NCBI RefSeq assembly: GCF_000365425.1
Contig: NZ_AQOV01000002.1
Span: 1 to 64,000 of the forward strand
DNA: 64,000 nt
Reading direction: 5' to 3'
Origin: Methylomonas sp. MK1
GTDB lineage: Bacteria > Pseudomonadota > Gammaproteobacteria > Methylococcales > Methylomonadaceae
Shown: piece by piece, positions 17,844 to 27,487 of the stretch
Layout of the letters: each line of letters starts with the position of its first letter
How positions within the stretch are numbered: position 1 is the stretch's first letter
Translations under genes and position numbers: made by a program
Notes under the pieces: model-generated
Databases searched by the model: none
Told to the model about the DNA's origin: nothing
What the model saw: only the letters and a program-made list of their open reading frames with translations

Positions 17844-18290
17844 GTGACTGAAATGAATTCCGTAGCTAACAACACCAGTTCAAATAACTTGCATCTGGTG
17901 ACAGCATTGCAGGAAGAACGCTCCGCCGTATGGGCTTTGTATTGCCAACTTGCCGAAATGAAACCATTCTCCAGCGAGAACGCGATTAGGCCGATGCTGT
18001 CTGAGTTTTCGCAATTGCTGATAGATTACATATCGTTTGGTCACTTCAGCATCTACGAACATCTAATAGCCGAAAAGCAGCACCAAACTTCAGCGCTGTC
18101 TCACGCTGAAAAGATATATCCGGCATTCTCCAGCACTACCGCGTCGGCGGTCACTTTCAGCGACACTTACGATGACGGCAGGCGTAAATTTAATACCGAA
18201 AATCTGGCTCAGGATTTATCCATGCTTGGCGAACGGCTGGCTGAACGCATGGAGCTGGAAGATCGGCTGTGCTCCATGCTGCTGCATTGA
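17844..18290 (+). CDS. rsd: Rsd/AlgQ anti-sigma-70 regulator
   Basis: A 148-residue Rsd/AlgQ family protein. In E. coli and Pseudomonas these bind the housekeeping sigma factor and shift RNA polymerase toward alternative sigma factors. Family blocks seen: ERSAVWALYCQLAEMKPF, LSEFSQLLIDYISFGHFSIYEHL, and the C-terminal LGERLAERMELEDRLC. Length matches the family. The ATG at 17844 lies behind a GGGGAGACG ribosome site; in fact a GTG-ACT reads into ATGAAT nearby, so a start a few codons later is possible. It is monocistronic. Confidence 0.9.
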   Translation: MTEMNSVANNTSSNNLHLVTALQEERSAVWALYCQLAEMKPFSSENAIRPMLSEFSQLLIDYISFGHFSIYEHLIAEKQHQTSALSHAEKIYPAFSSTTASAVTFSDTYDDGRRKFNTENLAQDLSMLGERLAERMELEDRLCSMLLH

Positions 18291-18327
18291 TTCGCGGATA
18301 TTGCCCCTGAGAAGGTAGCTGAATCGC

Positions 18328-20964
18328 CTATTTGCCTTCGGCTGCCGAAATCCCTGAAACAGATCCGGCTGCGCCCTTAATAAACAAGTCCTTCAATCGA
18401 CTGAAGGCCGCCTGCAAGGTTTTGTCCATCACCACCTGATTGCCTATCGAAACAATTACCCGCGCCAGCTCAGGCATCTTGGTTTTGGTCGCCAGCATAT
18501 ATATAGGCTGCACATATAAAATCGAATTACCCATCGTCAATATCACCATCCGGCCTTTTTTAACTTCCGAGCCTTGTTGATTCCATAAGGTAAACTGCGA
18601 GGCAATTTCCGGATTTTGATCGATCAGCGCATTGACCTGAGATGGTCCGTTAACCTGCACAGCCTTAGGAAATTTGAAAATAGTGATACCCGGCTTGTAA
18701 CTGTGGTCGCAACTTTTTTCGTCAACTGTGCCGGCAATCCCAACCATGCTTAAATTGTCCCTATGGATCGGGGTCATCGGATTAATCATCACAAACTCCT
18801 CCAAATCGTTGCAACGATCAAAGTCCATCGTAATGAAATACGGTAAGACAGGCTGACCATCCACGGAGGCGAATTGCCAGGTTTCCGCCTGCTCATAAAA
18901 CAACTCCGGGCTGTTTTGATGATATTTAGCGTAAATTTTCATCTGCATATAGTACAAGTCGCGCGGATAACGCAGGTGCTGCATTAGCTCGTCGGGCATT
19001 TCCCGCAAATTTTTGAAAACGCCGGGATACGCGCGGTTATAAGCGTTGATGATCGGATCCTTTGGGTCGGAAATATAGTAATCGACGCTGCCGTCATAGG
19101 CATCGACCACAATTTTTACCGAGTTACGGATGTAATTGAACTTGTGCTGGCCGTCCAGATAATCGTCGGCTGCCGGTTTGGAGACCGGGTAATAATTGGA
19201 TAAGGTATAGGCGTCCTGTATCCAGTAGAAGCGTTCTTTGTTAACGACTAGATACGGATCTTTATCCAGATGTAAAAACGGCGTTAGCGCGGTAATTCGC
19301 TCGTCGATATTACGACGCAGCAGTAACTTGCTTTGCGCGGATATGTTTGGCGAGAAGAAGATTTTTTCGTCTTTCAGATAAAACGCGAACAACATTTTTC
19401 TGAACAGCGACGGAATCGGTATGCCGGAGATACCCTGATAATCCAGCGATTCCCCTGGCGCGGTGCTGGAAATGTCGGTGACAGCCAAATTGTTTGGCAC
19501 GATCGCGTAGCGATATTTCTCCAAGCCGTAATAAATGTCGGGATATTTCACGGAAAATCCGACATCCGAGGTCATGTTCAAATCGCGCAAGTACCAAACG
19601 ATAGGAATGCCGGCATCCTGAGCAGCCGGCGAGATGACCGCGCCGTACCCATGGGTGTAGCGCAAATGGGTGTTTTCCCAGTTTTGCGCCTCTTTGGGTA
19701 GTTTGTCGATGTTCACTTCACGGGCTGCCAAATTGACCTGTTGATGATGTCCGTTAATGAAATATCGGTCTTCATCGACAGTCGGAAAGCCATAATAAGG
19801 CCGAATTCCTTGTAGCTGCATATAGCTGTCGATCAGAAATTCGCGATCCCATACCGGAATATTTTCGAAATGTTTTTTGGTCGACCAGGCTTCTATATCT
19901 TTGGTGGCGTCCAGATTGACCTGAAAATCGACGGTTTTAATATTGTTTAAATCGAACGCCGCCATGGTGGCATCAATGTTATGCCGAATCGAATCACCTT
20001 CGGTGCGGGTAAAATTAGGCTTGACGATAAATTTTTCAATCAACTCAGGTAGGGTATGGGAGCCTTGCAAGCCCCAAACTGCCAAAAACCCTAAGGAGGC
20101 AACGATTACCGGGGTTTTGCTACGATGTCTCTCCGACAAGGCGTAAAAAACTACCGATATGGCAATCGCCAAAAAGAACAGGACTTCAAGCCAAATCATC
20201 GGCAACTTGTAACGCAATTCGACAAAACCGGGGCCAAAAAACACCGGCTCATTACCAGCCGAATATAACAAGGCGAAGCGTTCCAGCAAAAAGCCCCAAA
20301 TCACAAATAACACTACAAATGCAAATAGCATCGTCAAATGGATCTTCGCTCCCAGTGGAAATTCCTTGCTTTGATTGGGTACAAACACATGCTCCATCCA
20401 GTACAGCACACCGGTCGCCAAGAACACAATAACTGCCGTGGTTAGCAACTCCTTCTGAATCAGCATGTAAATCGGATAGGAAAACATGTAGAAGCTGACA
20501 TCGTTGCCGTATACCGGATCGACGATACCCGATGCGCTACCGAAGAAAAACAGCAGCGCCTGCTCCCATTGCAAATAGAACGGTACAGCAATAACTACGG
20601 CAAGCAGCAATGAAATGGGGGTATAGACTCGGGCCGAACCGCTCATGAACACATCGGCAAAGCGTTGAAAACGCCGACGCTTGGAATCGTCCATCAATAT
20701 TTCATCGGGCGGGTTCAGGCCCAGGTAGCGAGAGGCAATCCAGAAGTGGAACAGGAAAACAGCAAAGAAAAATGCAGTAACCGCACCGGAAAAAATAAAT
20801 CGGTAGAGTAATTTCAACCAAAAGTAAGCTTCGAATTCCAGCGAACGGAACCACCATAAATCCACGAAAAAATCGAGAAACACGAAGTAGAACGCGACGT
20901 ATAGCACAATAGCAGCCGCCAGGGTTGCTAAAGTGATCGCCGGCAACAGTTTCCAGTTACGCAT
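18328..20964 (-). CDS. UPF0182 (COG1615) large membrane protein
   Basis: An 878-residue UPF0182 family protein. About seven membrane segments fill the first 330 residues, followed by a large soluble, probably extracytoplasmic, domain. Recognisable parts are the N-terminal FVDLWWFRSLEFEAYFWLKL, and in the soluble part SIRHNIDATMAAFDL and the long segment with LRYTHGYGAVISPA. The function of the family is not known. It has no close co-directional partner; the upstream 460 bp are non-coding. The family assignment is secure. Confidence 0.92.
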   Translation of the reverse strand: MRNWKLLPAITLATLAAAIVLYVAFYFVFLDFFVDLWWFRSLEFEAYFWLKLLYRFIFSGAVTAFFFAVFLFHFWIASRYLGLNPPDEILMDDSKRRRFQRFADVFMSGSARVYTPISLLLAVVIAVPFYLQWEQALLFFFGSASGIVDPVYGNDVSFYMFSYPIYMLIQKELLTTAVIVFLATGVLYWMEHVFVPNQSKEFPLGAKIHLTMLFAFVVLFVIWGFLLERFALLYSAGNEPVFFGPGFVELRYKLPMIWLEVLFFLAIAISVVFYALSERHRSKTPVIVASLGFLAVWGLQGSHTLPELIEKFIVKPNFTRTEGDSIRHNIDATMAAFDLNNIKTVDFQVNLDATKDIEAWSTKKHFENIPVWDREFLIDSYMQLQGIRPYYGFPTVDEDRYFINGHHQQVNLAAREVNIDKLPKEAQNWENTHLRYTHGYGAVISPAAQDAGIPIVWYLRDLNMTSDVGFSVKYPDIYYGLEKYRYAIVPNNLAVTDISSTAPGESLDYQGISGIPIPSLFRKMLFAFYLKDEKIFFSPNISAQSKLLLRRNIDERITALTPFLHLDKDPYLVVNKERFYWIQDAYTLSNYYPVSKPAADDYLDGQHKFNYIRNSVKIVVDAYDGSVDYYISDPKDPIINAYNRAYPGVFKNLREMPDELMQHLRYPRDLYYMQMKIYAKYHQNSPELFYEQAETWQFASVDGQPVLPYFITMDFDRCNDLEEFVMINPMTPIHRDNLSMVGIAGTVDEKSCDHSYKPGITIFKFPKAVQVNGPSQVNALIDQNPEIASQFTLWNQQGSEVKKGRMVILTMGNSILYVQPIYMLATKTKMPELARVIVSIGNQVVMDKTLQAAFSRLKDLFIKGAAGSVSGISAAEGK

Positions 20965-21424
20965 AATTTCCTCTTTACTTAGATATCCGAGCGCCTACTT
21001 GCGGAACATGGCGCCAACCAATGGCCGACAATGTCCCCTTAACATCAATGGCTGAGCATTCTAACACCCAAATCCCGATTGTGATTGTCCGGCATATTGC
21101 CTGATTGTTGACTGGATTGCCGAGTTGTTTGCCGCGGGGAAAAGAGGCGCGATCAAACCGATATCAAAAAGTTGATTGTCTCGGGCAAATGACAGGAAGC
21201 GGGAGATGTGCCAAATGAGAGCAACGGCAGTAGGTCGCCAATTTTTGCCGGATTTTAGGGCGCAGGATGGTGAACAATTCGACATGATCATAACAATACA
21301 GCCTTGTTTTGTATCACCGTCACAGCTTAAGACATCATGCGGCTTTTATGTAGGCCGATAGCAAAACGCCGCTGCCGGGCTTTAGCTCGGCAGCGGCGCT
21401 GGTTTGACGCGAAGCAGTGACAGA
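20965..21424. other. 460-bp intergenic region
   Basis: No supported gene. The right end carries the terminator of the multicopper oxidase (21361-21398). The left part should hold the promoter of the UPF0182 gene, which I could not place with confidence. Confidence 0.4.
21361..21398 (-). terminator. Terminator of the multicopper oxidase gene
   Basis: Perfect 11-bp GC-rich stem (21398-21388 with 21377-21367) with a 10-nt loop. On the minus strand it is followed by TTTTGC. It begins about 27 bp after the stop of the oxidase gene. Confidence 0.85.
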
Positions 21425-23155
21425 CTACTTTTTAAACATCGCCATGATCCGCTGGCGATTGGCAAAGCCGACATAACTCAAGCCACCCAATATCAAGCCA
21501 TACAGCAATTGTCCGATAAAAGACGGCTGATTTCCTGCTGCTTCCGCTTTCGCTGCGGCGTCGCCCGTATTCAACGGGGGAGGCGGTGGAGGGACAAAAG
21601 CCACTTGTTTTTTATTGCTGATTTCCGGCAAACCTAAACTTTTCCAGGCATCGTAATCCTGCCAGGCCGGATATTTACCTTGCCAGAATTCTCTGGTGAA
21701 GTAAGGCGCTAAGCTCATGCCATGGACTTTCGGGATGCCTTTCTCATCGGAAAAGCCTTTGTATACCACCAAACTGATGTCGCCGCCCTCGCCGATACCG
21801 TTAGTAGTGAAGGATTTCTCGACGTGGTCGTGAAACATCCAAACGCCTTGGCCGAAGCTGTTCAAACCGTCATCGACCCCGCTCAATTCCAGATCGATAC
21901 GCTGAGCCGGCACCATGCCGTGCACGTCGCGTTTAATATAAGAGGATGGACCGTTATCGACGCCGTCGTAATGGGTCACCATCGGCTTGTGACCGTGCAC
22001 GTGCAGCGCAAATGCTTCTTCATGACCGTTCAACACCCGCAATTTGACCTTTTTGTTTTCTTCCATCAGGATCAGCGATTCCCTTAAGGTATAAGGAAAT
22101 GAGCGACCATTCAGCATGAAATAATCGGGGGTAGCATCAGTAATGTCATATTCCTGATTCATCCGCCGGGCAACGATCCGCGGATCATTAGCGGAACGCA
22201 CCATTTCATGCAATTCCTTATCAACCGATTGATAGTGTAGATCGAACTCGGCCGCATATTTTTCTTTGACCGCTACCGACGGATGGCGAACCTGTCCATT
22301 ACCGACATTGAAAACCTGCACCCAGTTATTGGGGCGATTTTCCTCGACCACAAACATACCTTGCAAACCCATCGGAATATGGGTGTGTGGCTGTACATGG
22401 CAATGATAATACATGGTGCCGGGTTGGCGCGGCTTGATCACATAAGTTTTGCTTTGGCCGGGCAAAACATCCATCTGCCCGGTTTGACCGACACCATCGT
22501 TACCTTCACCACTATGATCCATGTACGGATGATCCACACCATGCAAGTGGATTGAGTGCGGAAAGTAATGGCTGTTTTCCAGAACCAACCAAACAATATC
22601 GCCTTGTTCGACCCGTATCGTCGGTGACGGCGCGCGCAATAAAGGGTTCGCCACCGGCTCGTACAAGCTCAAGGTAGACATATCGCGAGTTTTCGGCGCG
22701 TAGACCCAGAAAGTCGGTTGGATGCCGGGGGCAACGTCAAAAGTGGTGGTGGGATCTTTCATGTCTGGCGAATGGCCGTTCAGTTCGGCAATTTCCAGCT
22801 TAATAATATAGTGGTCGGGGTCGCCGTCGCCGTCCATATCTTCGCCGAGCGTGATGGCATCAGCGGCGAGTTGTGTCTCCATTAGGGTAGACATTGAAAT
22901 GTTATTGGTGCCTTTAACAAAAGCAGCGATTTCAGCAGGATTATCGGGGTTACACATCCGTGATTCTTGTATTTCGACTCCGTCGATCACTTGCGCATCA
23001 CGCCACTTGGCATCGGTAAATTCGGAACAAACTTCCTCTGCCGCACCCATCTTGACGCTATTGGTCGCCGGTAGTTTGTCTACCGCCGCCATAGCCCATT
23101 GCGACGCCGGAAGCAGGATGGCGCCACACAGAATGGGGATAACCTTTTTATGCAT
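21425..23155 (-). CDS. Type C-like multicopper oxidase with C-terminal membrane anchor
   Basis: A 576-residue exported multicopper oxidase. The first cupredoxin half has the T2/T3 motif HSIHLHG and the complete motif YYHCHVQPHTHIPMGLQGMF, which gives both T3 ligands and the T1 His-Cys-His-Met set. The second half has HVHGHKP, but its closing motif reads MFHDHVEKSF, with Asp in place of the T1 Cys. The T1 copper is therefore in the first half only, as in type C oxidases such as the blue copper oxidase of Nitrosomonas. The C-terminus has a proline run, then a membrane helix (FIGQLLYGLILGGLSYVGF). I prefer the ATG at 23155, with TGAGG six bases upstream, over the one four codons earlier. Substrate unknown. 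Confidence 0.88.
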   Translation of the reverse strand: MHKKVIPILCGAILLPASQWAMAAVDKLPATNSVKMGAAEEVCSEFTDAKWRDAQVIDGVEIQESRMCNPDNPAEIAAFVKGTNNISMSTLMETQLAADAITLGEDMDGDGDPDHYIIKLEIAELNGHSPDMKDPTTTFDVAPGIQPTFWVYAPKTRDMSTLSLYEPVANPLLRAPSPTIRVEQGDIVWLVLENSHYFPHSIHLHGVDHPYMDHSGEGNDGVGQTGQMDVLPGQSKTYVIKPRQPGTMYYHCHVQPHTHIPMGLQGMFVVEENRPNNWVQVFNVGNGQVRHPSVAVKEKYAAEFDLHYQSVDKELHEMVRSANDPRIVARRMNQEYDITDATPDYFMLNGRSFPYTLRESLILMEENKKVKLRVLNGHEEAFALHVHGHKPMVTHYDGVDNGPSSYIKRDVHGMVPAQRIDLELSGVDDGLNSFGQGVWMFHDHVEKSFTTNGIGEGGDISLVVYKGFSDEKGIPKVHGMSLAPYFTREFWQGKYPAWQDYDAWKSLGLPEISNKKQVAFVPPPPPPLNTGDAAAKAEAAGNQPSFIGQLLYGLILGGLSYVGFANRQRIMAMFKK

Positions 23156-23410
23156 ACAAAACCTCATAAAACAGACGAATTGACGGAAGCCTTAAAAAGG
23201 TTTCCGAATATCAGAAAAGCCAGATACTGTAACCAGAACCCATGGGTAAAGTACAGTAATTATTTAATAAACTCGCGACAATCCTGACCGTTATTACACA
23301 GCTACCAAACGATGTAATTCGGGAAGGCGGCTAATGCCTTATAATTCCATGACGAGCGATTATTGCCAGTCAATCCGCGACATTTTTGCAACAGACCACT
23401 CAGCCAGATT

Positions 23411-25111
23411 ATGCCCAGCATCAGAGTATTGCTTTGTTTGATTTTCATTTTTTTAGTTCACGGCAGTTTCGCCTGGTTGAACAATCAGCCGCAAGATGCT
23501 GGTACGGACGTACCCTCCGGCAAGTTGATGAGCCTGTCGTTTGCGCCGTTCCGGGAGGGCTTTAGTCCGCTGGAGGAAAAATTCCCGTTGCCGGAGCATA
23601 TCGATGAAGACTTGCGCCTGCTGGCCGACAAAACCGAAAGCATCCGCACTTACTCCAGTCTTGGCGGCCAACAACCCACCCCGGGGTTAGCCCGCAAACA
23701 CGGATTGAAAATGATCCAGGGCGCCTGGCTTGGTTACGGTTACAAAGACAACAGTAATGAAGTCAATGCGTTGATCAAATCGGCTAATGAAAACCCCGAC
23801 GTCGTGAAACGAGTGATCGTCGGCAACGAAGTGCTGTTGCGTGGTGATATGGATGTCGACCGACTGATCGGTTATATCCGCGAGGTGAAGAAAGCGGTCA
23901 AGCAACCTGTGTCTTATGCGGATGTTTGGTCGATGTATATGAAGTACCCCAAATTAATTAACGAAGTGGACTTCATCACCATCCACATTCTGCCGTATTG
24001 GGAAGACGAGCCGATTTCAGTGGAAAATGCCTCGCAACATTTGGAAAAAATCGTCAAGCAAGTGGAAGACGAAGCCCGTGGCGTAGCTCCAGGTAAACCT
24101 ATATTGATAGGCGAGTCCGGCTGGCCCAGCGCCGGCAGGCAGCGCGGCATGGCCATTCCCGGCGTCGTCAACGAGGCCAAATTCATTCGCGGCATGATCC
24201 AGGTCGCCAATCGCCACGGTTTCGATTACAACATCGTCGAAGCCTTTAACCAACCCTGGAAAAGCGAATTGGAAGGCGTGGTTGGGGCCAACTGGGGCTT
24301 ATTCTCGGCGGACCGCGAACCGGTATTCCCGTTGACCGGCCCGGTGAACGAAACGCCCAATTGGCTGATCCGCTTTGCCGTCGCCACGCTGATCTGGTTG
24401 CTGGCTATCGTGAAGTATGCCAAAAAGCTGGAGCAGGTCTCGCTGATCCGTATGTTAGCGTTTTTCACCCTGGCGCAAGTCTTTAGTGTTTGCCTGGTGA
24501 CATTGGCCGACTTTCTCTGGTACACCAGTTACAGCACCTGGCAAAGGCTTTATGCCATAGCGCTGGTAATCGCGAATACAATTCTCGGCGCGCTACTGCT
24601 TGAGCGTGGTAGCGATATTTTGATTGATAAATCAGGCTGCATTAAGTTGGCCAATAGCTTGAGAGCCGGTTATTTAATCTTTATATTGCTAGCGCTTTAT
24701 AAAACCTACGGACTGGCTATGAATGGCCGTTATTTGAGCTTTCCGATCGAACAATTCACCGTTCCGGCTTTTGGGGTAATCGGTTTGATTGCTTGTTTAT
24801 GGCTAAGTGAGCGCAAATTCAATGGTCGAGTTTTGGCGTTTGACAGCCTAATTGGCGGGAGTTTGCAAAGCCGCCGTGACCGGTTCTTTGCTTATTTACT
24901 GAGTTTTGGCGCTATCGCACTGATACTGGGCGAAGCCAAAGCCTTTCTGGATGGTCGTGATTTCATTCAAGCCCATCCGGGCTTATCTGAGGGCCTTCCC
25001 GTTGCGTTGAGCTATACCCTGTATAACCAACAACTCCTTGGCTGGCTGGCTTGCCTGCTTATCCTATCCTTGCCGTTCTGGACTAACAATCCTAGTAAGC
25101 AGGACGCTTAA
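23411..25111 (+). CDS. GH17-type glycoside hydrolase with C-terminal membrane domain
   Basis: A 566-residue membrane protein. After an N-terminal signal/anchor comes a GH17 domain (about 45-320). The acid/base Glu is in VIVGNEVLLR and the nucleophile Glu in ILIGESGWPS, with FREGFSP and IRTYSS as further GH17 marks. From about residue 330 the protein has around eight hydrophobic segments. GH17 enzymes cleave or remodel beta-1,3-glucans; membrane-bound bacterial members are often found with glucan synthases, but no synthase gene is adjacent here. The ATG at 23411 gives a good signal anchor; the frame is open to 23363. A strong terminator follows. Confidence 0.85.
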   Translation: MPSIRVLLCLIFIFLVHGSFAWLNNQPQDAGTDVPSGKLMSLSFAPFREGFSPLEEKFPLPEHIDEDLRLLADKTESIRTYSSLGGQQPTPGLARKHGLKMIQGAWLGYGYKDNSNEVNALIKSANENPDVVKRVIVGNEVLLRGDMDVDRLIGYIREVKKAVKQPVSYADVWSMYMKYPKLINEVDFITIHILPYWEDEPISVENASQHLEKIVKQVEDEARGVAPGKPILIGESGWPSAGRQRGMAIPGVVNEAKFIRGMIQVANRHGFDYNIVEAFNQPWKSELEGVVGANWGLFSADREPVFPLTGPVNETPNWLIRFAVATLIWLLAIVKYAKKLEQVSLIRMLAFFTLAQVFSVCLVTLADFLWYTSYSTWQRLYAIALVIANTILGALLLERGSDILIDKSGCIKLANSLRAGYLIFILLALYKTYGLAMNGRYLSFPIEQFTVPAFGVIGLIACLWLSERKFNGRVLAFDSLIGGSLQSRRDRFFAYLLSFGAIALILGEAKAFLDGRDFIQAHPGLSEGLPVALSYTLYNQQLLGWLACLLILSLPFWTNNPSKQDA

Positions 25112-25121
25112 GTTTTCCGTT

Positions 25122-25153
25122 AACGGGTATTACGCCGTAATACCCGTTTTTTT
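25122..25153 (+). terminator. Rho-independent terminator of the GH17 gene
   Basis: Stem of 11 bp (25123-25133 with 25137-25147) and a 3-nt loop, followed by T residues to 25153, 11 bp after the GH17 stop codon. Confidence 0.9.
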
Positions 25154-25302
25154 CCGAACAAATCGCATCCAATATCGAGTGACAGTTTGCCGCGCGTCAA
25201 TTTGTCACATTTTCAAAACACACATCCGCCATTAAACTGTATGCAACTCTTATGTATGCGCTCCCTCTCCTAAAGGGTAAAGAGTTTTAATATCCTTCCT
25301 CA

Positions 25303-25329
25303 ATGCGGCCTCTGGGCCGCATCTTTTTT
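25303..25329 (+). terminator. Intrinsic terminator in the leader of the HEAGH-motif gene
   Basis: Perfect 8-bp GC-rich stem (25303-25310 with 25315-25322), a TCTG loop, and six T residues at 25324-25329. It ends only 19 bp before the next start codon (25349) and 5 bp before its ribosome site. It is not needed for GH17, which has its own terminator, so it may act as an attenuator for the downstream gene. Confidence 0.75.
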
Positions 25330-25348
25330 CTGGATGAGGTTGCTGTCT

Positions 25349-26035
25349 ATGGAACGAAACTACTACTCGACTACGTCAACTTTCGTGCATCCTAACGAAC
25401 TAAATTGGCGCACAGCTTTTCATGAAGCCGGACATGCTGCGGCTATCCATCTTGGCAATCGCCAAAAACAATTACCTCCGGTATTTTTCGAAATACATGT
25501 CAAACGGCCAGTTAACGCTTACGACGATTTTTTTGCGAAAGTCGTAGACGGCAACTTAATCCAAAACTTGCCGATTGCCGTCGTGGAAAGCTTTAACGAC
25601 TTATCTGACGACAATCAGCAGCACGCCTGCCAACGCGCTTACGAAGCGGATGTAGTCAACTTATTGGTTGGGCCGTTGGCGGAAGCAAAATACGTGTCCA
25701 TTCGCGACGACGAAGTTTTTAATATTAATCTAATAAGTTTCAATGCTTTACATAACTACGGCGGCTACAGTGATTTGGAAAAGGCGCTCAGCTACCTGGA
25801 TCACTTTATCGCGTCAAAAACCCAGCGCGAAGAGAAAATGCAGGAATTGTTGCTCCAGGCTTATCGCTTTATCGACAATCGCCGCCATTGGAAATGTATC
25901 CTTAATTTAGCCCACTATATCCTGGACAGTCAGCAGGAAATCATCTCCTGCGATGAGGCAATCGGCATATTTGATCGCTGCCTGACTGCCAATACACCGT
26001 TCAGATCGGTTCGTTACCCATTTCTGTTTGGCTGA
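25349..26035 (+). CDS. Standalone HEAGH-motif (M41-like) peptidase-like protein
   Basis: A 228-residue soluble protein. FHEAGHAAAIHL near the N-terminus is the zinc-binding HExxH of FtsH-type (M41) peptidases, and VGPLAEAKYVS followed by GGYSDLEKAL resembles the later M41 region, where a third acidic ligand is expected. There is no AAA+ ATPase domain and no membrane segment. The ATG at 25349 has GATGAGG ten bases upstream. It is monocistronic and preceded by a terminator in its leader. Peptidase activity is possible, but the substrate and any ATPase partner are unknown. Confidence 0.72.
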   Translation: MERNYYSTTSTFVHPNELNWRTAFHEAGHAAAIHLGNRQKQLPPVFFEIHVKRPVNAYDDFFAKVVDGNLIQNLPIAVVESFNDLSDDNQQHACQRAYEADVVNLLVGPLAEAKYVSIRDDEVFNINLISFNALHNYGGYSDLEKALSYLDHFIASKTQREEKMQELLLQAYRFIDNRRHWKCILNLAHYILDSQQEIISCDEAIGIFDRCLTANTPFRSVRYPFLFG

Positions 26036-26161
26036 AAGTAAGCGAACAAATTGTTCAGGTGTGGGGAGCGATTTTGTAGGGGCGGCGCTAAAAAACTAAC
26101 TTTTCGCGCTAGATAGTCTGAGAGTCTAAACGAACCGCCAAAAAGTGGGCGTCAGTAAAGA

Positions 26162-27472
26162 CTATGGCTCGAACACCGTACAGCGATTACGCCCGCCTTG
26201 TTTGGACTGATAGAGCGCTTGGTCGGCCCGCACGAACACATCGTCATGCATGTCGCCCTCTTTAAACTCACTGATACCGCAACTCAGGGTTAGATTGACA
26301 TTTTCGCCGTTAGAATTAAATCCGCAGCTCTGAATCATCTTGCGGGTGTTTTCCGCCATTTCCAGCGCCTGAAACGCATTAGTATTCGGCATCAGCATCA
26401 CAAACTCTTCGCCGCCGTAGCGAGCCACGAAGTCTGTTTCCCGACAGTTATTCAGTAATAATTGCGCAACCAAAGCCAGGGTTTTATCGCCGGACTTGTG
26501 GCCGTAGGTATCATTGATTTGCTTGAAAAAATCAATATCCCAAATGATCAGCGCTAGCGGCGCTTTATAACGCTTCCAACGCTTCAATTCCATTTCCGCG
26601 CGATTGTTGTATGCCAAACGATTCGGCAAGCCGGTCAAGGAGTCGTTTAGGGCTTTGTCGTGCTCTATCTTGAGTTTAACGCGCAGGGTCTCGGTCTCGG
26701 TTTCCAACTCCTGCAATTTTTGCGTCATTAACTCAATTTTTTCTTGCGCATCCCGCTGCCTTTCATCTTCTATTTGTTTATGCTCAAGTAACCGCTCCAA
26801 TAACCGATCAAGATGCTCGGCTGTCTGGTTCTTTAACATATCAAGTTCATCGGCAGCTTGTGTTGAGTCCTTTAGACTGCCCACTTGCCTATGAATTTCT
26901 GTATTCATAATCTCGCGATCATCAATCAATGCTCGATTAGCTTGCCCAGCTGTTTCTACGTCTTGTCCGAGCTCGTCCAGCTTCTCGCTCAAATCGCCTA
27001 GAAACACATCGATGCCTTTCTGCTCGGATGCGCTGTAATCTTTGATATTCAGCAGCAAGGTAATCGCCGAGTCGATGACTTTCTTATACGAATCCTCACT
27101 GAGATTAGCCCTGACCCGTTGCTTTAACAGCGAGGTCTGTTGCTGAAAACGCAAGGGAACCTCGGCATCGCTGAGCAGTTCATCCAAACGCTCCAGCAAA
27201 TAGTTGTTTTGCAACGCAGGAGCATCGTCTTCCCCCGCGCTAACATCCTGCTTGGCTTGCTTGGAAATGTGTAATAAAGTTTTAGATACAGCTTGCAATT
27301 CGGACAGCAGTTCATGGGAGTTCGCACCGCTCCGCAGTTTGGCGCCTATCGCAAGCAGATGCGGCTCCAGCAACTTGTGGCTGCCTTGGCAAAAAATCAA
27401 CAGCTGGATGACCAGCTTGTATAAAAACTTTTCGTTATCGAGCGGAGCGGAATAGGGGGTAGCAGTCGCCAT
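26162..27472 (-). CDS. Diguanylate cyclase with helical N-terminal domain
   Basis: A 436-residue protein that should make c-di-GMP. The C-terminal GGDEF domain (about 275-435) has the start DSLTGLPNRLAYNNR, the active site RYGGEEF, and an inhibitory I-site RETD five residues before it. The first 230 residues are helical and coiled coil, with no membrane segment or known sensor. It lies 15 bp after the paralogous cyclase gene at 27488 and shares its layout, so the two arose by duplication and are co-transcribed. The layout resembles Pseudomonas DgcP. Confidence 0.92.
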   Translation of the reverse strand: MATATPYSAPLDNEKFLYKLVIQLLIFCQGSHKLLEPHLLAIGAKLRSGANSHELLSELQAVSKTLLHISKQAKQDVSAGEDDAPALQNNYLLERLDELLSDAEVPLRFQQQTSLLKQRVRANLSEDSYKKVIDSAITLLLNIKDYSASEQKGIDVFLGDLSEKLDELGQDVETAGQANRALIDDREIMNTEIHRQVGSLKDSTQAADELDMLKNQTAEHLDRLLERLLEHKQIEDERQRDAQEKIELMTQKLQELETETETLRVKLKIEHDKALNDSLTGLPNRLAYNNRAEMELKRWKRYKAPLALIIWDIDFFKQINDTYGHKSGDKTLALVAQLLLNNCRETDFVARYGGEEFVMLMPNTNAFQALEMAENTRKMIQSCGFNSNGENVNLTLSCGISEFKEGDMHDDVFVRADQALYQSKQGGRNRCTVFEP

Positions 27473-27487
27473 GTCTATCCGACTTGG

